Of a DNA stretch of 22,530 nucleotides, positions 13,484-20,489 are shown in pieces. Within the stretch, counting starts at the first letter, position 1. Each line of letters starts with the position of its first letter. This DNA comes from Phycisphaerae bacterium (lineage in GTDB: Bacteria > Planctomycetota > Phycisphaerae > Phycisphaerales > SM1A02): contig JABJQE010000163.1 in assembly GCA_018663565.1 (NCBI GenBank), forward strand, positions 1-22,530, given 5' to 3'. The notes below the pieces were generated by a model. The model made no database searches. It saw only the letters and a list, made by a program, of their open reading frames with translations, and was not told where the DNA came from. A program made the position numbers and the translations under genes.

Positions 13484-13546
13484 GATTGACCGAACACCCC
13501 GAGTCGTTTCCATACTGGATTCTTGCTGCACGTTTTGGAGTTTGTC

Positions 13547-14572
13547 ATGCATGTTCGCTGGAGAGGATTGGAACTTCCCGCCAAGGTCGATGTTGACCGC
13601 GCGTCCCGTACAGAGTCATTTGGTCGGTTCACCATTGAGCCGCTCGAACGAGGCTTTGGTACCACGATTGGCAATAGCCTTCGTCGTATCTTGCTGAGCA
13701 GCATTGAGGGCGCCGCTATCACGACTGTTACGGTCGCTGGTGTTGAGCACGAATTCACAACGATTTCAGGAATGAAGGAAGACGTCACCGACTTGCTCTT
13801 GAACCTCAAGGGTTTGATCGTGTCGATGGACAGCGATAGTGACTCTGCCAAGACGATGACGCTTCGCGCTGGCGGCCCGGGTGCCGTGACGGCCGATCTC
13901 ATCGAGGCTGATCCTGCCATTCGTATTCTGAATCCTGACCATGTCATTGCGACGTTGACCGAGAGTATTGACTTGGACATTGAGATGTCCGTCTCACGTG
14001 GCCGTGGCTACTCGCCCGCAAGCGATCGTCATATTCGCTCAGCAGATGAGCAGGTCATTGGTCAGATTGATGTTGATGCGATCTATAGCCCAGTGCTTCG
14101 AGTTCGATTCCGCGTGGAAGACACACGGGTTGGCCAGAAGACAAACTTTGATCGTCTCATCATGGATGTCTGGACCGACGGCACCGTGATCCCAGAGATG
14201 GCGCTCACTGAAGCGGCCAAGATTCTGCGAAAGCATCTCAACCCGTTTGTGCAGGTTGAAGAGCCTGGTGATGAGCGTGTTTCGGATGATGCAGCAGCTG
14301 CTGCAGCTGTCGACGACAGCTTGGTCCGGAAGCTTAATACGCTGCTGTCTGAATTGGATTTTACGGTTCGATCGGCCAACTGTCTTGAGTCTGGGGCCAT
14401 CAACACCGTTGCCGAATTGGTGACTCGAAGTGAGTCAGAACTCTTGGCGCTTCGCAGCTTTGGCAAGACCTCGCTGCGAGAAGTGACCAAGAAACTAGAA
14501 GAGTTGGATTTGGCCCTGGGCATGCGATTGCCCGAGGGGTATCAGTTGCCCGAGGCAGCCTATACCGGCTGA
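13547..14572 (+). CDS. rpoA: DNA-directed RNA polymerase subunit alpha
   Basis: A protein of 341 residues. The N-terminal dimerisation domain includes FGRFTIEPLERGFGTTIGNSLRRILLSSIEGAAIT and, later, YSPVLRVRFRVEDTRVGQKTNFDRLIMDVWTDGT. After an Ala/Asp-rich linker (about residues 240-262) the C-terminal domain follows with LDFTVRSANCLESGAI (contains the Arg and Asn that bind UP elements), LRSFGKTSLREVTKKLEELDLALGMRLPEG. It is the assembly platform of RNA polymerase. The ATG at 13547 has GGAG six bases upstream; an in-frame TTG eight codons earlier is rejected. Confidence 0.97.
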   Translation: MHVRWRGLELPAKVDVDRASRTESFGRFTIEPLERGFGTTIGNSLRRILLSSIEGAAITTVTVAGVEHEFTTISGMKEDVTDLLLNLKGLIVSMDSDSDSAKTMTLRAGGPGAVTADLIEADPAIRILNPDHVIATLTESIDLDIEMSVSRGRGYSPASDRHIRSADEQVIGQIDVDAIYSPVLRVRFRVEDTRVGQKTNFDRLIMDVWTDGTVIPEMALTEAAKILRKHLNPFVQVEEPGDERVSDDAAAAAAVDDSLVRKLNTLLSELDFTVRSANCLESGAINTVAELVTRSESELLALRSFGKTSLREVTKKLEELDLALGMRLPEGYQLPEAAYTG

Positions 14573-14608
14573 GCCCGGAAACACGCTTCTTCTCAGGCAA
14601 GTGGCCTG
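14565..14608 (+). promoter_or_regulatory. Two hairpins at the rpoA stop and in the rpoA-rplQ spacer
   Basis: CCGGC (14565-14569) pairs with GCC-c-GG (14573-14578, one bulged C) so that the loop is exactly the rpoA stop codon TGA (14570-14572). A second hairpin, CAGGC/GCCTG (14594-14598 with 14604-14608, loop AAGTG), lies ahead of the GAGGAG ribosome binding site of rplQ. Confidence 0.45.
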
Positions 14609-14630
14609 TGGCAGAAACGAGGAGATAGTC

Positions 14631-15326
14631 ATGCGTAACCGCATTCAAGGTAGACAACTTGGTCGAGACAGCGAACATCGCACCGCGATGCTCCGCAACC
14701 TCGCTGCAGGTCTGTTCGAGCATGGTCAGATTGAAACGACCATGCCCAAGGCCAAGGCCGTACAGCCCTTCATTGAGAAGATCATTACGATCGCCAAGAA
14801 GGGTGGGCTCCACGCTCGCCGGCAGATCGAAGCACGCATCAATGATCGCAAGATTCATGCATGGGTCGCGGACAGCAACGTTCCTGATTCACGCAAGGAC
14901 AATGTGTACTTTGATCTTCCAGACGCGAGCGATATTGAATTCAACCGATACGGCGAGGTTCGCAAGGCCCCGCGTCTTGTGCAGCACGTCATGACGGCCA
15001 TCGCAGATCGCTACCGCGATCGTGATGGTGGATACACCCGCATCATCCGAACCGGTCGACATCGACTCGGCGATGGTGGTGACATCGTGGTATTGCAACT
15101 TGTCGGCGATGAAGACGGCCCTCAGATTGGTGGGGGCACATCAAGTCGCCGCCGCCAGGCTGATCGACGTACTGCCTTTGCCGCGTCCCTCCGAAAGGGC
15201 GGCGACGTGGTTGAAGATGTTGTCGAGGAAGCAGAAGCCCAAGTCGAAGCCACCGAAGCTGTGGAAGAAGCAGCAGCCCCAGTTACTGAAGAGGCGACTC
15301 AGGACGATACGAAGTCCGACGACTGA
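14631..15326 (+). CDS. rplQ: 50S ribosomal protein L17 with a long acidic C-terminal tail
   Basis: A protein of 231 residues, much longer than the roughly 120-130 of most bacteria. The L17 core is at the N-terminus: QGRQLGRDSEHRTAMLRNLAAGLFEHGQIETTMPKAKAVQPFIEKIITIAKKG, then GGYTRIIRTGRHRLGDGGDIVVLQLV (residues 133-158). Residues 70-120 hold an expanded middle, and 165-231 are an extension ending in a Glu/Ala/Asp-rich tail. GAGGAG stands seven bases before the ATG at 14631. It closes the operon; an intrinsic terminator follows. Confidence 0.96.
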   Translation: MRNRIQGRQLGRDSEHRTAMLRNLAAGLFEHGQIETTMPKAKAVQPFIEKIITIAKKGGLHARRQIEARINDRKIHAWVADSNVPDSRKDNVYFDLPDASDIEFNRYGEVRKAPRLVQHVMTAIADRYRDRDGGYTRIIRTGRHRLGDGGDIVVLQLVGDEDGPQIGGGTSSRRRQADRRTAFAASLRKGGDVVEDVVEEAEAQVEATEAVEEAAAPVTEEATQDDTKSDD

Positions 15327-15346
15327 TACTCTTCTTACATGTGAAT

Positions 15347-15550
15347 TCATAGATCAGGCACCTCTTTGAGGTGCTTGATCTCTTTTTGACTGTCGCAGAT
15401 TGTGTGGGCAATTGCATTGGCATAGAAGTTGAGCCTGCCAATAGATCGGACCGGACAGTTCGGGACGAGCTCTGGGTTGGAATTGGCGATTTGCCATTGA
15501 CTGGTCCAGTCGCAGCGGCCATCGCCGGAGGTTTCTGCGTGGTCAGACAC
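15347..15550 (-). CDS. Possible small protein of unknown function, 67 aa
   Basis: An open frame on the - strand from a GTG at 15550 to a TGA at 15349-15347. By hand count about 60% of third codon positions are G or C, like real genes here, and the predicted protein has a balanced composition with three cysteines and a helical, charged C-terminus (QKEIKHLKEVPDL). The 3' end overlaps the operon terminator, whose palindrome could also act for this strand. There is no clear ribosome binding site and I recognise no family. The competing + strand frame in the same region looks less protein-like. Treat as a candidate only; otherwise the 331-base gap 15327-15657 holds just the terminator and the pheS 5' region. 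Confidence 0.3.
   Translation of the reverse strand: MSDHAETSGDGRCDWTSQWQIANSNPELVPNCPVRSIGRLNFYANAIAHTICDSQKEIKHLKEVPDL
15351..15387 (+). terminator. Intrinsic terminator of the ribosomal operon
   Basis: A 14-bp stem (15351-15364 with 15368-15381, one G-U pair) with loop TTT is followed by C and five T (15383-15387). It starts 24 nt after the rplQ stop. It is the only hairpin of the operon with a clear U-tract. Confidence 0.9.
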
Positions 15551-15657
15551 ACGAGGTCAGCCACTGTTGGGCCGTGGAGTAAGTGGGTCGGTCCATCATC
15601 GTCCCTGTGGTCCGGTTCTTCCGCCTTGAAGGAGTCGAAACCCGTATCCTGTCCGGC

Positions 15658-16638
15658 ATGCTCGCTCAGCTCGACACGACAGAAGAACAGGCGCTCGCAA
15701 CACTCGGCTCCGCCGGTACTGCTGCAGAGATTGAAGCCTGGCGTATTGACTGGCTCGGGTCCAAAGGGCAGCTCAAGCAGTTGATGGGCCGGATGAAGGA
15801 GGTGGATGCGAGTGAGCGTCCCGCCTTCGGCCAGCGAATGAATGCCATGAAGAAGTCGCTTGAGGCGGCCTTCAAGGCAAAGAATAATGCGGCCGCGACG
15901 CCAATTGCAGGGCCGCCTATGGATGTCACTGAACCTGGCATTGCTGCAGGTCTCGGCCGGCGGCATGTCATCAGCCATACGGTAGCCGAGATCATCGACG
16001 TCTTTGCACGCATGGGCTTTGAGCCTACGACCGGTCCCGAGGTCGAGGACGAGTGGCACAACTTCACCGCGCTCAATGTGCCCGAGTCTCACCCAGCCCG
16101 CGAAGCGATCGACAATTATTACCTTGAGGGCGGCGGTATTTTGCGGTCGCAAACCTCAACTGTCCAAATTCGTGTGCTCGAAGACACTCCGCCACCAGTA
16201 CGAATCGTGGCGGCCGGCCGGGTGTATAGGCCAGACACGCACGATGCCACGCACTACAGCATGTTTCATCAGGTTGAGGGATTGTGGGTTGACCGTGGCG
16301 TCACCATGGTTGATCTGAAGAGCACCCTCCTTGGATTTGCGCACGCCTTCTTTGGCGACGATGCTGAGATCCGCATGCGTCCAAGTTTCTTTCCGTTCAC
16401 CGAGCCCTCCGCCGAAATCGATATGAAGATGCGGATCAAGGACGAGTGGCAATGGGTCGAAGTGGGTGGATGCGGCTTGGTAGACCCCAACGTGCTCGAA
16501 GCACTGAAGATAGACCCCAATGAGTGGAGCGGATTTGCCTTTGGTCTCGGTGTAGAGCGGATTGCGATGCGAAAGCATGGCATTGCAGATATCCGCTGGC
16601 TCTACGACAATGACGCACGCTTTCTTCGCCAGTTCTAG
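15658..16638 (+). CDS. pheS: Phenylalanyl-tRNA synthetase alpha subunit
   Basis: A protein of 326 residues, the usual PheS length. It has the N-terminal coiled-coil part (WLGSKGQLKQLMGRMKEVDASERPAFGQRMN), then class II catalytic blocks: HVISHTVAEIIDVFARMGFEPTTGPEVEDEWHNFTALNVPESHPAR, RVYRPDTHDATHYSMFHQVEGLWVD (motif 2 region) and GFAFGLGVERIAMRKHGIADIRWLYDNDARFLRQF (motif 3). It needs PheT to charge tRNA-Phe, yet pheT is not next to it. The ATG at 15658 is preferred; GGAG lies 23 bases upstream, so the start is not secure, and longer in-frame readings add non-conserved residues. Confidence 0.95.
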   Translation: MLAQLDTTEEQALATLGSAGTAAEIEAWRIDWLGSKGQLKQLMGRMKEVDASERPAFGQRMNAMKKSLEAAFKAKNNAAATPIAGPPMDVTEPGIAAGLGRRHVISHTVAEIIDVFARMGFEPTTGPEVEDEWHNFTALNVPESHPAREAIDNYYLEGGGILRSQTSTVQIRVLEDTPPPVRIVAAGRVYRPDTHDATHYSMFHQVEGLWVDRGVTMVDLKSTLLGFAHAFFGDDAEIRMRPSFFPFTEPSAEIDMKMRIKDEWQWVEVGGCGLVDPNVLEALKIDPNEWSGFAFGLGVERIAMRKHGIADIRWLYDNDARFLRQF

Positions 16639-16661
16639 ACCAACACTTTGGAGTATCGAGG

Positions 16662-17261
16662 ATGACCAAACAACCGAGCGATAAATCATTTGCTGGCATG
16701 ACGTCTTTGGCGTCTGAACCAGGCGTCGTGGCCTGGGAACCAGACGTACCTCAGTGGGTGGCAGTCGTGTCGATCGTCATCGGCGTGCTTGGCATATTGT
16801 GCTGGGGCGGGCAAGGTATTCTTGCGATGAGCATGCAAGGCGTCGAAGGCGTTGATATGCCAGAGTCATCACGGGGGCATCTGCTCTTCGAGAGATTCGG
16901 TTTCATAGCAGCGACTCTTCTTGGAATCTGGCTTATCGTGGCCGGAGCGGGCGCGGCTGGCGGCAGCAGTTGGGGACGAACTGCGATTCGCAGCTGGGCA
17001 TGGATTCGAATACTTCTTGCTGTGATCGGTCTCATTGGCGTGTTCTACTGGTTCGATGAAGTCTTGAGCGGATCCTTGCAGGAGGTCCAAAGCCAGATGG
17101 ATCAGGCCGTCGCAGAAAATGCTACGCCAGCAGAAACACCTACGATCACAGAGTCCGCAATGCGAGCGATTCTGACAATATGGGTTGTGGCCATGTCTGT
17201 CGCAATTTGTGTTTGGCCCGTGGTCGTTCTTATTGTGACCCGCCGAAAGAGCAATGCCTGA
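16662..17261 (+). CDS. Membrane protein of unknown function, four predicted helices
   Basis: A protein of 199 residues with hydrophobic segments at about residues 33-55, 80-99, 112-131 and 169-192, and an Ala/Thr/Glu-rich loop between the third and fourth. The N-terminus is polar and the C-terminus ends RRKSNA, which would be cytoplasmic. No motif ties it to a known family. GGAG stands eight bases before the ATG. It lies 23 nt after pheS, and its end overlaps the longest tyrS start by eight bases, so it is probably co-transcribed with both synthetase genes. A link to tRNA charging is not implied by its sequence. Confidence 0.85.
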   Translation: MTKQPSDKSFAGMTSLASEPGVVAWEPDVPQWVAVVSIVIGVLGILCWGGQGILAMSMQGVEGVDMPESSRGHLLFERFGFIAATLLGIWLIVAGAGAAGGSSWGRTAIRSWAWIRILLAVIGLIGVFYWFDEVLSGSLQEVQSQMDQAVAENATPAETPTITESAMRAILTIWVVAMSVAICVWPVVVLIVTRRKSNA

Positions 17262-18576
17262 AATGAGTATGGACTTTCTTGACGAACTTCAATGGCGTGG
17301 GATGCTTCATCAAACCACGGCTGACGAAGCGTTGCCACTGCATCTTTCGGGAAATATGCGTGTTGGATACTGCGGGTTTGATCCCACGTCAGATAGTTTG
17401 ACCATCGGCAACCTCGTAGCGATCATGCTGCTGGCCCGCTGGCAACGGTGCGGACATAAGCCAATTGTGCTGTGCGGTGGCGGAACAGGATTGATTGGCG
17501 ATCCATCCGGGAAGGATTCTGAGCGAACGCTGCAGACCCGCGATCAGGTGGAAGCAAATGTCGCTTCGCAGCAGGCCATCTTTGGCCGCATTCTTGACTT
17601 TGATTCGGGCAAGCCCAACGCCGCCGAGATTGTCAACAATGCCGACTGGCTATGTGAACTTGGGTATCTCGACGTCCTTCGCGACGTCGGGAAGTACTTC
17701 TCGGTCAACGCCATGATTCAGAAAGATTCAGTACGCGATCGACTACAGAACCGCGAGCAAGGCATTTCGTACACCGAGTTCTCGTACATGCTGCTGCAAT
17801 CCTATGACTTCTTGCACCTGCGACGGACACACGAGTGCACCGTGCAGATTGCCGGGTCTGATCAGTACGGAAACATCGTGTCGGGCATCGACTTGATCCG
17901 GCGAGAAATGACCTCAGCCGACGAGTCTGAGCCGCGCGGGTATGGCATTACTGCGCCGCTGATCACAAAGGCCGATGGCACAAAGTTTGGCAAGACAGAG
18001 TCGGGCGCTGTGTGGCTCACGGCTGATCGAACGAGCCCATGGGCCTTCTATCAGTTCTGGCTCAATGCAAGCGACGAAGACACGATTCGGTTCTTGCGTT
18101 TCTTCACCTTCCTCGATCAGTCAACGATTGAAGACATCGAGCAGCGTCATGCAGCGACGCCGCACGAACGCCTTGCGCAGCGAACGCTCGCATGCGAGGT
18201 GACTCGCATGATTCATGGCGATGCCGAACTCGCCCGCGTCGAATCGGCGGCCGCAGCGCTCTTCGGAGGAAGCGTTCGGGAACTCGATGAAGACATGCTC
18301 GAGGCAGTCTTTGCAGATGTTGGATCAACCGATCATCAGCACGGCTCGCTTGCGGCCGGCGTTTCACTTGCTGAACTTCTCGCTGAGACGGGTCTTGCGA
18401 AGTCTCGACGAGAGGCCCGCGAATTCTTGAAAGCGGGCAGCGTGTCAGTCAATGGCGACAAAGTCGCTGGGGATGATGCGGTTGATCGCCAACTTGGTGT
18501 TGATGACTTGCTCCATGGCCGAACGATTCTACTTCGCCGTGGCAAGAAGGCTTGGCATAGCACCCGCTGGGCGTGA
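17254..18576 (+). CDS. tyrS: Tyrosyl-tRNA synthetase with an altered HIGH motif
   Basis: A class I synthetase of up to 440 residues. Visible blocks: YCGFDPTSDSLTIGNL (residues 39-54), GGGTGLIGDPSGKDSERTL, RDVGKYFSVNAMIQKDSV, ISYTEFSYMLLQSYDF, QIAGSDQYGNIVSGIDLIRR, the KMSKS-type KFGKTESG, and a C-terminal S4-like RNA-binding domain (SRREAREFLKAGSVSVNGDKV). The signature usually read as HIGH is TIGN here; the threonine two residues after the GFD is kept. Three in-frame ATGs (17254, 17263, 17269) compete. The third gives MDFLDELQWRG, which matches the start of Bacillus-type TyrRS. The longest form is listed. Confidence 0.95.
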   Translation: MPEMSMDFLDELQWRGMLHQTTADEALPLHLSGNMRVGYCGFDPTSDSLTIGNLVAIMLLARWQRCGHKPIVLCGGGTGLIGDPSGKDSERTLQTRDQVEANVASQQAIFGRILDFDSGKPNAAEIVNNADWLCELGYLDVLRDVGKYFSVNAMIQKDSVRDRLQNREQGISYTEFSYMLLQSYDFLHLRRTHECTVQIAGSDQYGNIVSGIDLIRREMTSADESEPRGYGITAPLITKADGTKFGKTESGAVWLTADRTSPWAFYQFWLNASDEDTIRFLRFFTFLDQSTIEDIEQRHAATPHERLAQRTLACEVTRMIHGDAELARVESAAAALFGGSVRELDEDMLEAVFADVGSTDHQHGSLAAGVSLAELLAETGLAKSRREAREFLKAGSVSVNGDKVAGDDAVDRQLGVDDLLHGRTILLRRGKKAWHSTRWA

Positions 18577-18595
18577 GTTTCACTCGACGCGGGTG
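18561..18595. terminator. Bidirectional hairpin over the convergent tyrS and cdaR stop codons
   Basis: CACCCGC (18561-18567) pairs with GCGGGTG (18589-18595). Inside is a second stem CGTGAGT/ACTC-g-ACG with loop TTC. The tyrS stop (18574-18576) and the cdaR stop (18582-18580) both lie in it. No T-run follows on either side, so it may act as a weak or factor-assisted bidirectional terminator, or as an mRNA 3'-end stabiliser. Confidence 0.55.
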
Positions 18596-19593
18596 ATCGT
18601 GATGTCGATGTCTGGGTGAGGATTGTCTTTCCAGGTGCCAAGGACTGGGGTCGCCGTGCCGTCTGGGCGAACGATGGCGAAGAATGACACGGCTTTTTTC
18701 TCGACTGAGCGTTCTTTGTCGTTGGTCGTTAAGTGCACCATTGCAATGACCTGGGCATGCCCGGCTTCGACTTCTGCGATTGCGTCTGGGGAGGCCTCAA
18801 TGTCGACATCACTCAGTAGGGGGTTCGCGAGGGCGACTTGATACAAGCCAAAGTCCTGGGGCGAGGAAATAACCTGAATACGAACACGCGGCACAGTTGC
18901 TTGGCGTTGTCTCGCAACGAGTTGAAAGGAAACTCGCGCGGACGCAGGATCAATCATGACCGCGGCGGAAATGTGCACGGAGTCTGGCAGTTTGAGCGTG
19001 CCGTCTACGGTGTGTAGCACGCCCGGCTCGAGGCGTAAGACATCGCGTGGGTCAACAACGGCCTCTACAACGAGCGGGTCGGGAAGCAAGTGCACAACGC
19101 TTCGGGGCACCGTGATTTCAACACTCTTGGGCGAGACGGAGACATCCTGTACGGTCGAAGCCGATTGGATGTCCACACGAGTGACTGCTGTTCGGGTGAC
19201 GAATTCTACGACGTCAACGGTCACTCGGGATGGTTCGACGCTGACGACGGACACGCCAAGATCACGAATTGATTCGACGTTCTGGATGAGCACAGCCAGA
19301 TTGTCAATTTCTTGGCGTCCATGTTCAGGCGGAAGTGAGATTGACAGTGGGGCACTGTTGAGCAGGTTGTGTGTTTCACGAACGGCCATTGCTGGCCCTT
19401 CGATGGTACATGTCATTGGAATAGGCGAGGGCGACACGTCATACCGCTCGCCAGCAGAATCGCTCGCGATGGTGAAGTCGACTCGTCCTGCGATGGTTTC
19501 GGTTTCTCGCGTTTTCGCCGCGGCCAGCAGCCAGATGAGAATCGTGACGACGGTGACGAGGGTGATGGTGCCGAGTTGTCGTGGCCATCTCAT
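18580..19593 (-). CDS. YbbR-domain protein, probable regulator of diadenylate cyclase
   Basis: A protein of 337 residues with one N-terminal membrane segment (about residues 8-26, ITLVTVVTILIWLLAAA) and an extracytoplasmic part rich in beta strands that looks like several degenerate YbbR repeats (for example IRDLGVSVVSVEPSRVTVDVVEF and VTVPRVRIQVISSPQDFGLYQVALANP). YbbR/CdaR proteins bind and modulate the c-di-AMP synthase CdaA in Firmicutes. Here the ATG overlaps the cdaA stop (ATGA), the same gene order as in Firmicutes, though glmM does not follow. Assignment rests on architecture and neighbourhood rather than strong motifs. Confidence 0.8.
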   Translation of the reverse strand: MRWPRQLGTITLVTVVTILIWLLAAAKTRETETIAGRVDFTIASDSAGERYDVSPSPIPMTCTIEGPAMAVRETHNLLNSAPLSISLPPEHGRQEIDNLAVLIQNVESIRDLGVSVVSVEPSRVTVDVVEFVTRTAVTRVDIQSASTVQDVSVSPKSVEITVPRSVVHLLPDPLVVEAVVDPRDVLRLEPGVLHTVDGTLKLPDSVHISAAVMIDPASARVSFQLVARQRQATVPRVRIQVISSPQDFGLYQVALANPLLSDVDIEASPDAIAEVEAGHAQVIAMVHLTTNDKERSVEKKAVSFFAIVRPDGTATPVLGTWKDNPHPDIDITITRVE

Positions 19594-20402
19594 GATGCAG
19601 CAGCCTCCGATGGAGTTGATTCGGCATCGACTGAGTCTTGTAGGCTGCGGCGAAGTGTCTCGGCAAGCAAGTCGATAGCGATGGGGCTCTCGAGCTGGCC
19701 GCCATCCGCGAGGCTGATTGTTCCACTTTCTTCGCTGACGACCACAACAAGGCAGTCCGATTCGGCTGAGAGGCCGACGGCTGCGCGGTGGCGAGAGCCA
19801 TACTTCGTTGGCAGCGTCCCTTCTTCGGCGAGTGGGAACTGCACGCCTGCAGCCAAGACTCGCTCGCCGCGAACCACCACGCCAAGATCATGCAGCGGGC
19901 TGTTGGGCCAGAAGATTGACTCAAGCAATGCTGGATTGAGTTTGGCGTCGAGTGGTTGGCCACCTTCAATGAGGCTGCCGAGGCGGATGTTGCGTTCGAT
20001 GGCAATGATGGCGCCGAAACGGCTCCGGCTTAGAAAGGTGACGGCTTCGGCAATGGCATCGACGCGAGCTTCATGCTCATCTCGTCGACCGGCCCGTAAG
20101 AGCCTTGCCTGGCCAAGCCGCATGGTGGCTTGCCGCAGTTCGGGCTGGAATATTACAATCAGCAGAATCGCCACGATGCCTACGAAGTAGTCAATAATAA
20201 AGTTGAGCCGGGCAAACCGCTCAGTTCCCAGACCGAGCAGTTGGAGCAGCACAAAGGCTGCGAGCAAGACGGCGAAGCCTTTGACGATGCCAGCTCCGCG
20301 TGTACCCTGCAGAAATCGAACGGTGAAGTAGATCACTACCCAGATCAGGGCGAGTTCAATCACGAGTTCGAGAAGGTCGATGCTGAGAAAGCTTGGTGGC
20401 AT
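19590..20402 (-). CDS. cdaA: Diadenylate cyclase (CdaA type) with DLG in place of DGA
   Basis: A protein of 270 residues with three hydrophobic segments (about residues 11-30, 39-59, 68-86) and a cytosolic DAC domain. It condenses two ATP to c-di-AMP. Conserved blocks: IVIFQPELRQA, FGAIIAIERNI, FWPNSPLHDLGVVVRGERVLAAGVQFPL and YGSRHRAAVGLSAESDCLVVVVSEESG. The RHR motif (residues 204-206) is complete. The DGA motif is D172-L173-G174, so the metal- and ATP-contacting aspartate is present but the glycine is Leu. The ribosome binding site is weak. The C-terminus is an acidic, Ser-rich tail. Confidence 0.92.
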   Translation of the reverse strand: MPPSFLSIDLLELVIELALIWVVIYFTVRFLQGTRGAGIVKGFAVLLAAFVLLQLLGLGTERFARLNFIIDYFVGIVAILLIVIFQPELRQATMRLGQARLLRAGRRDEHEARVDAIAEAVTFLSRSRFGAIIAIERNIRLGSLIEGGQPLDAKLNPALLESIFWPNSPLHDLGVVVRGERVLAAGVQFPLAEEGTLPTKYGSRHRAAVGLSAESDCLVVVVSEESGTISLADGGQLESPIAIDLLAETLRRSLQDSVDAESTPSEAAAS

Positions 20403-20410
20403 TGGTGGGA

Positions 20411-20451
20411 AGCGTCCTGCGTCCGGAAGAGGACGCTGTAGTGAGTATACT
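20411..20451. promoter_or_regulatory. Divergent promoter region with a perfect inverted repeat
   Basis: AGCGTCCT (20411-20418) and AGGACGCT (20430-20437) form a perfect 8-bp inverted repeat with an 11-base spacer that contains TCCGGA. Next to it is the palindrome AGTATACT (20444-20451), which gives a TATACT -10 hexamer in both directions. No good -35 element was found. The repeat stands between cdaA and the divergent gene at 20490 and could be an operator for both or an RNA hairpin. Confidence 0.4.
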
Positions 20452-20489
20452 TGTAGGCTCTGTCTCCATCACGGGACCGGAAGGCAATC

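Noticed and set aside
14039..14523. - strand frames opposite rpoA
   Set aside because: Shadows of the conserved alpha subunit; no ribosome binding site or family.
15388..15657. T-box riboswitch or attenuator in front of pheS
   Set aside because: No T-box motif, specifier loop or Phe-rich leader peptide with a terminator could be recognised.
15371..15784. A 137-codon + strand frame starting in the terminator
   Set aside because: It starts inside the terminator stem and its second half overlaps pheS out of frame.
15283..16152. A 289-codon - strand frame across the pheS start
   Set aside because: Antisense to the conserved part of pheS and through the rplQ end; it looks like a codon-bias shadow.
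18956..20190. Long + strand frames opposite cdaR and cdaA
   Set aside because: Low-complexity Ser/Thr/Arg translations, typical of antisense shadows of the recognised genes.
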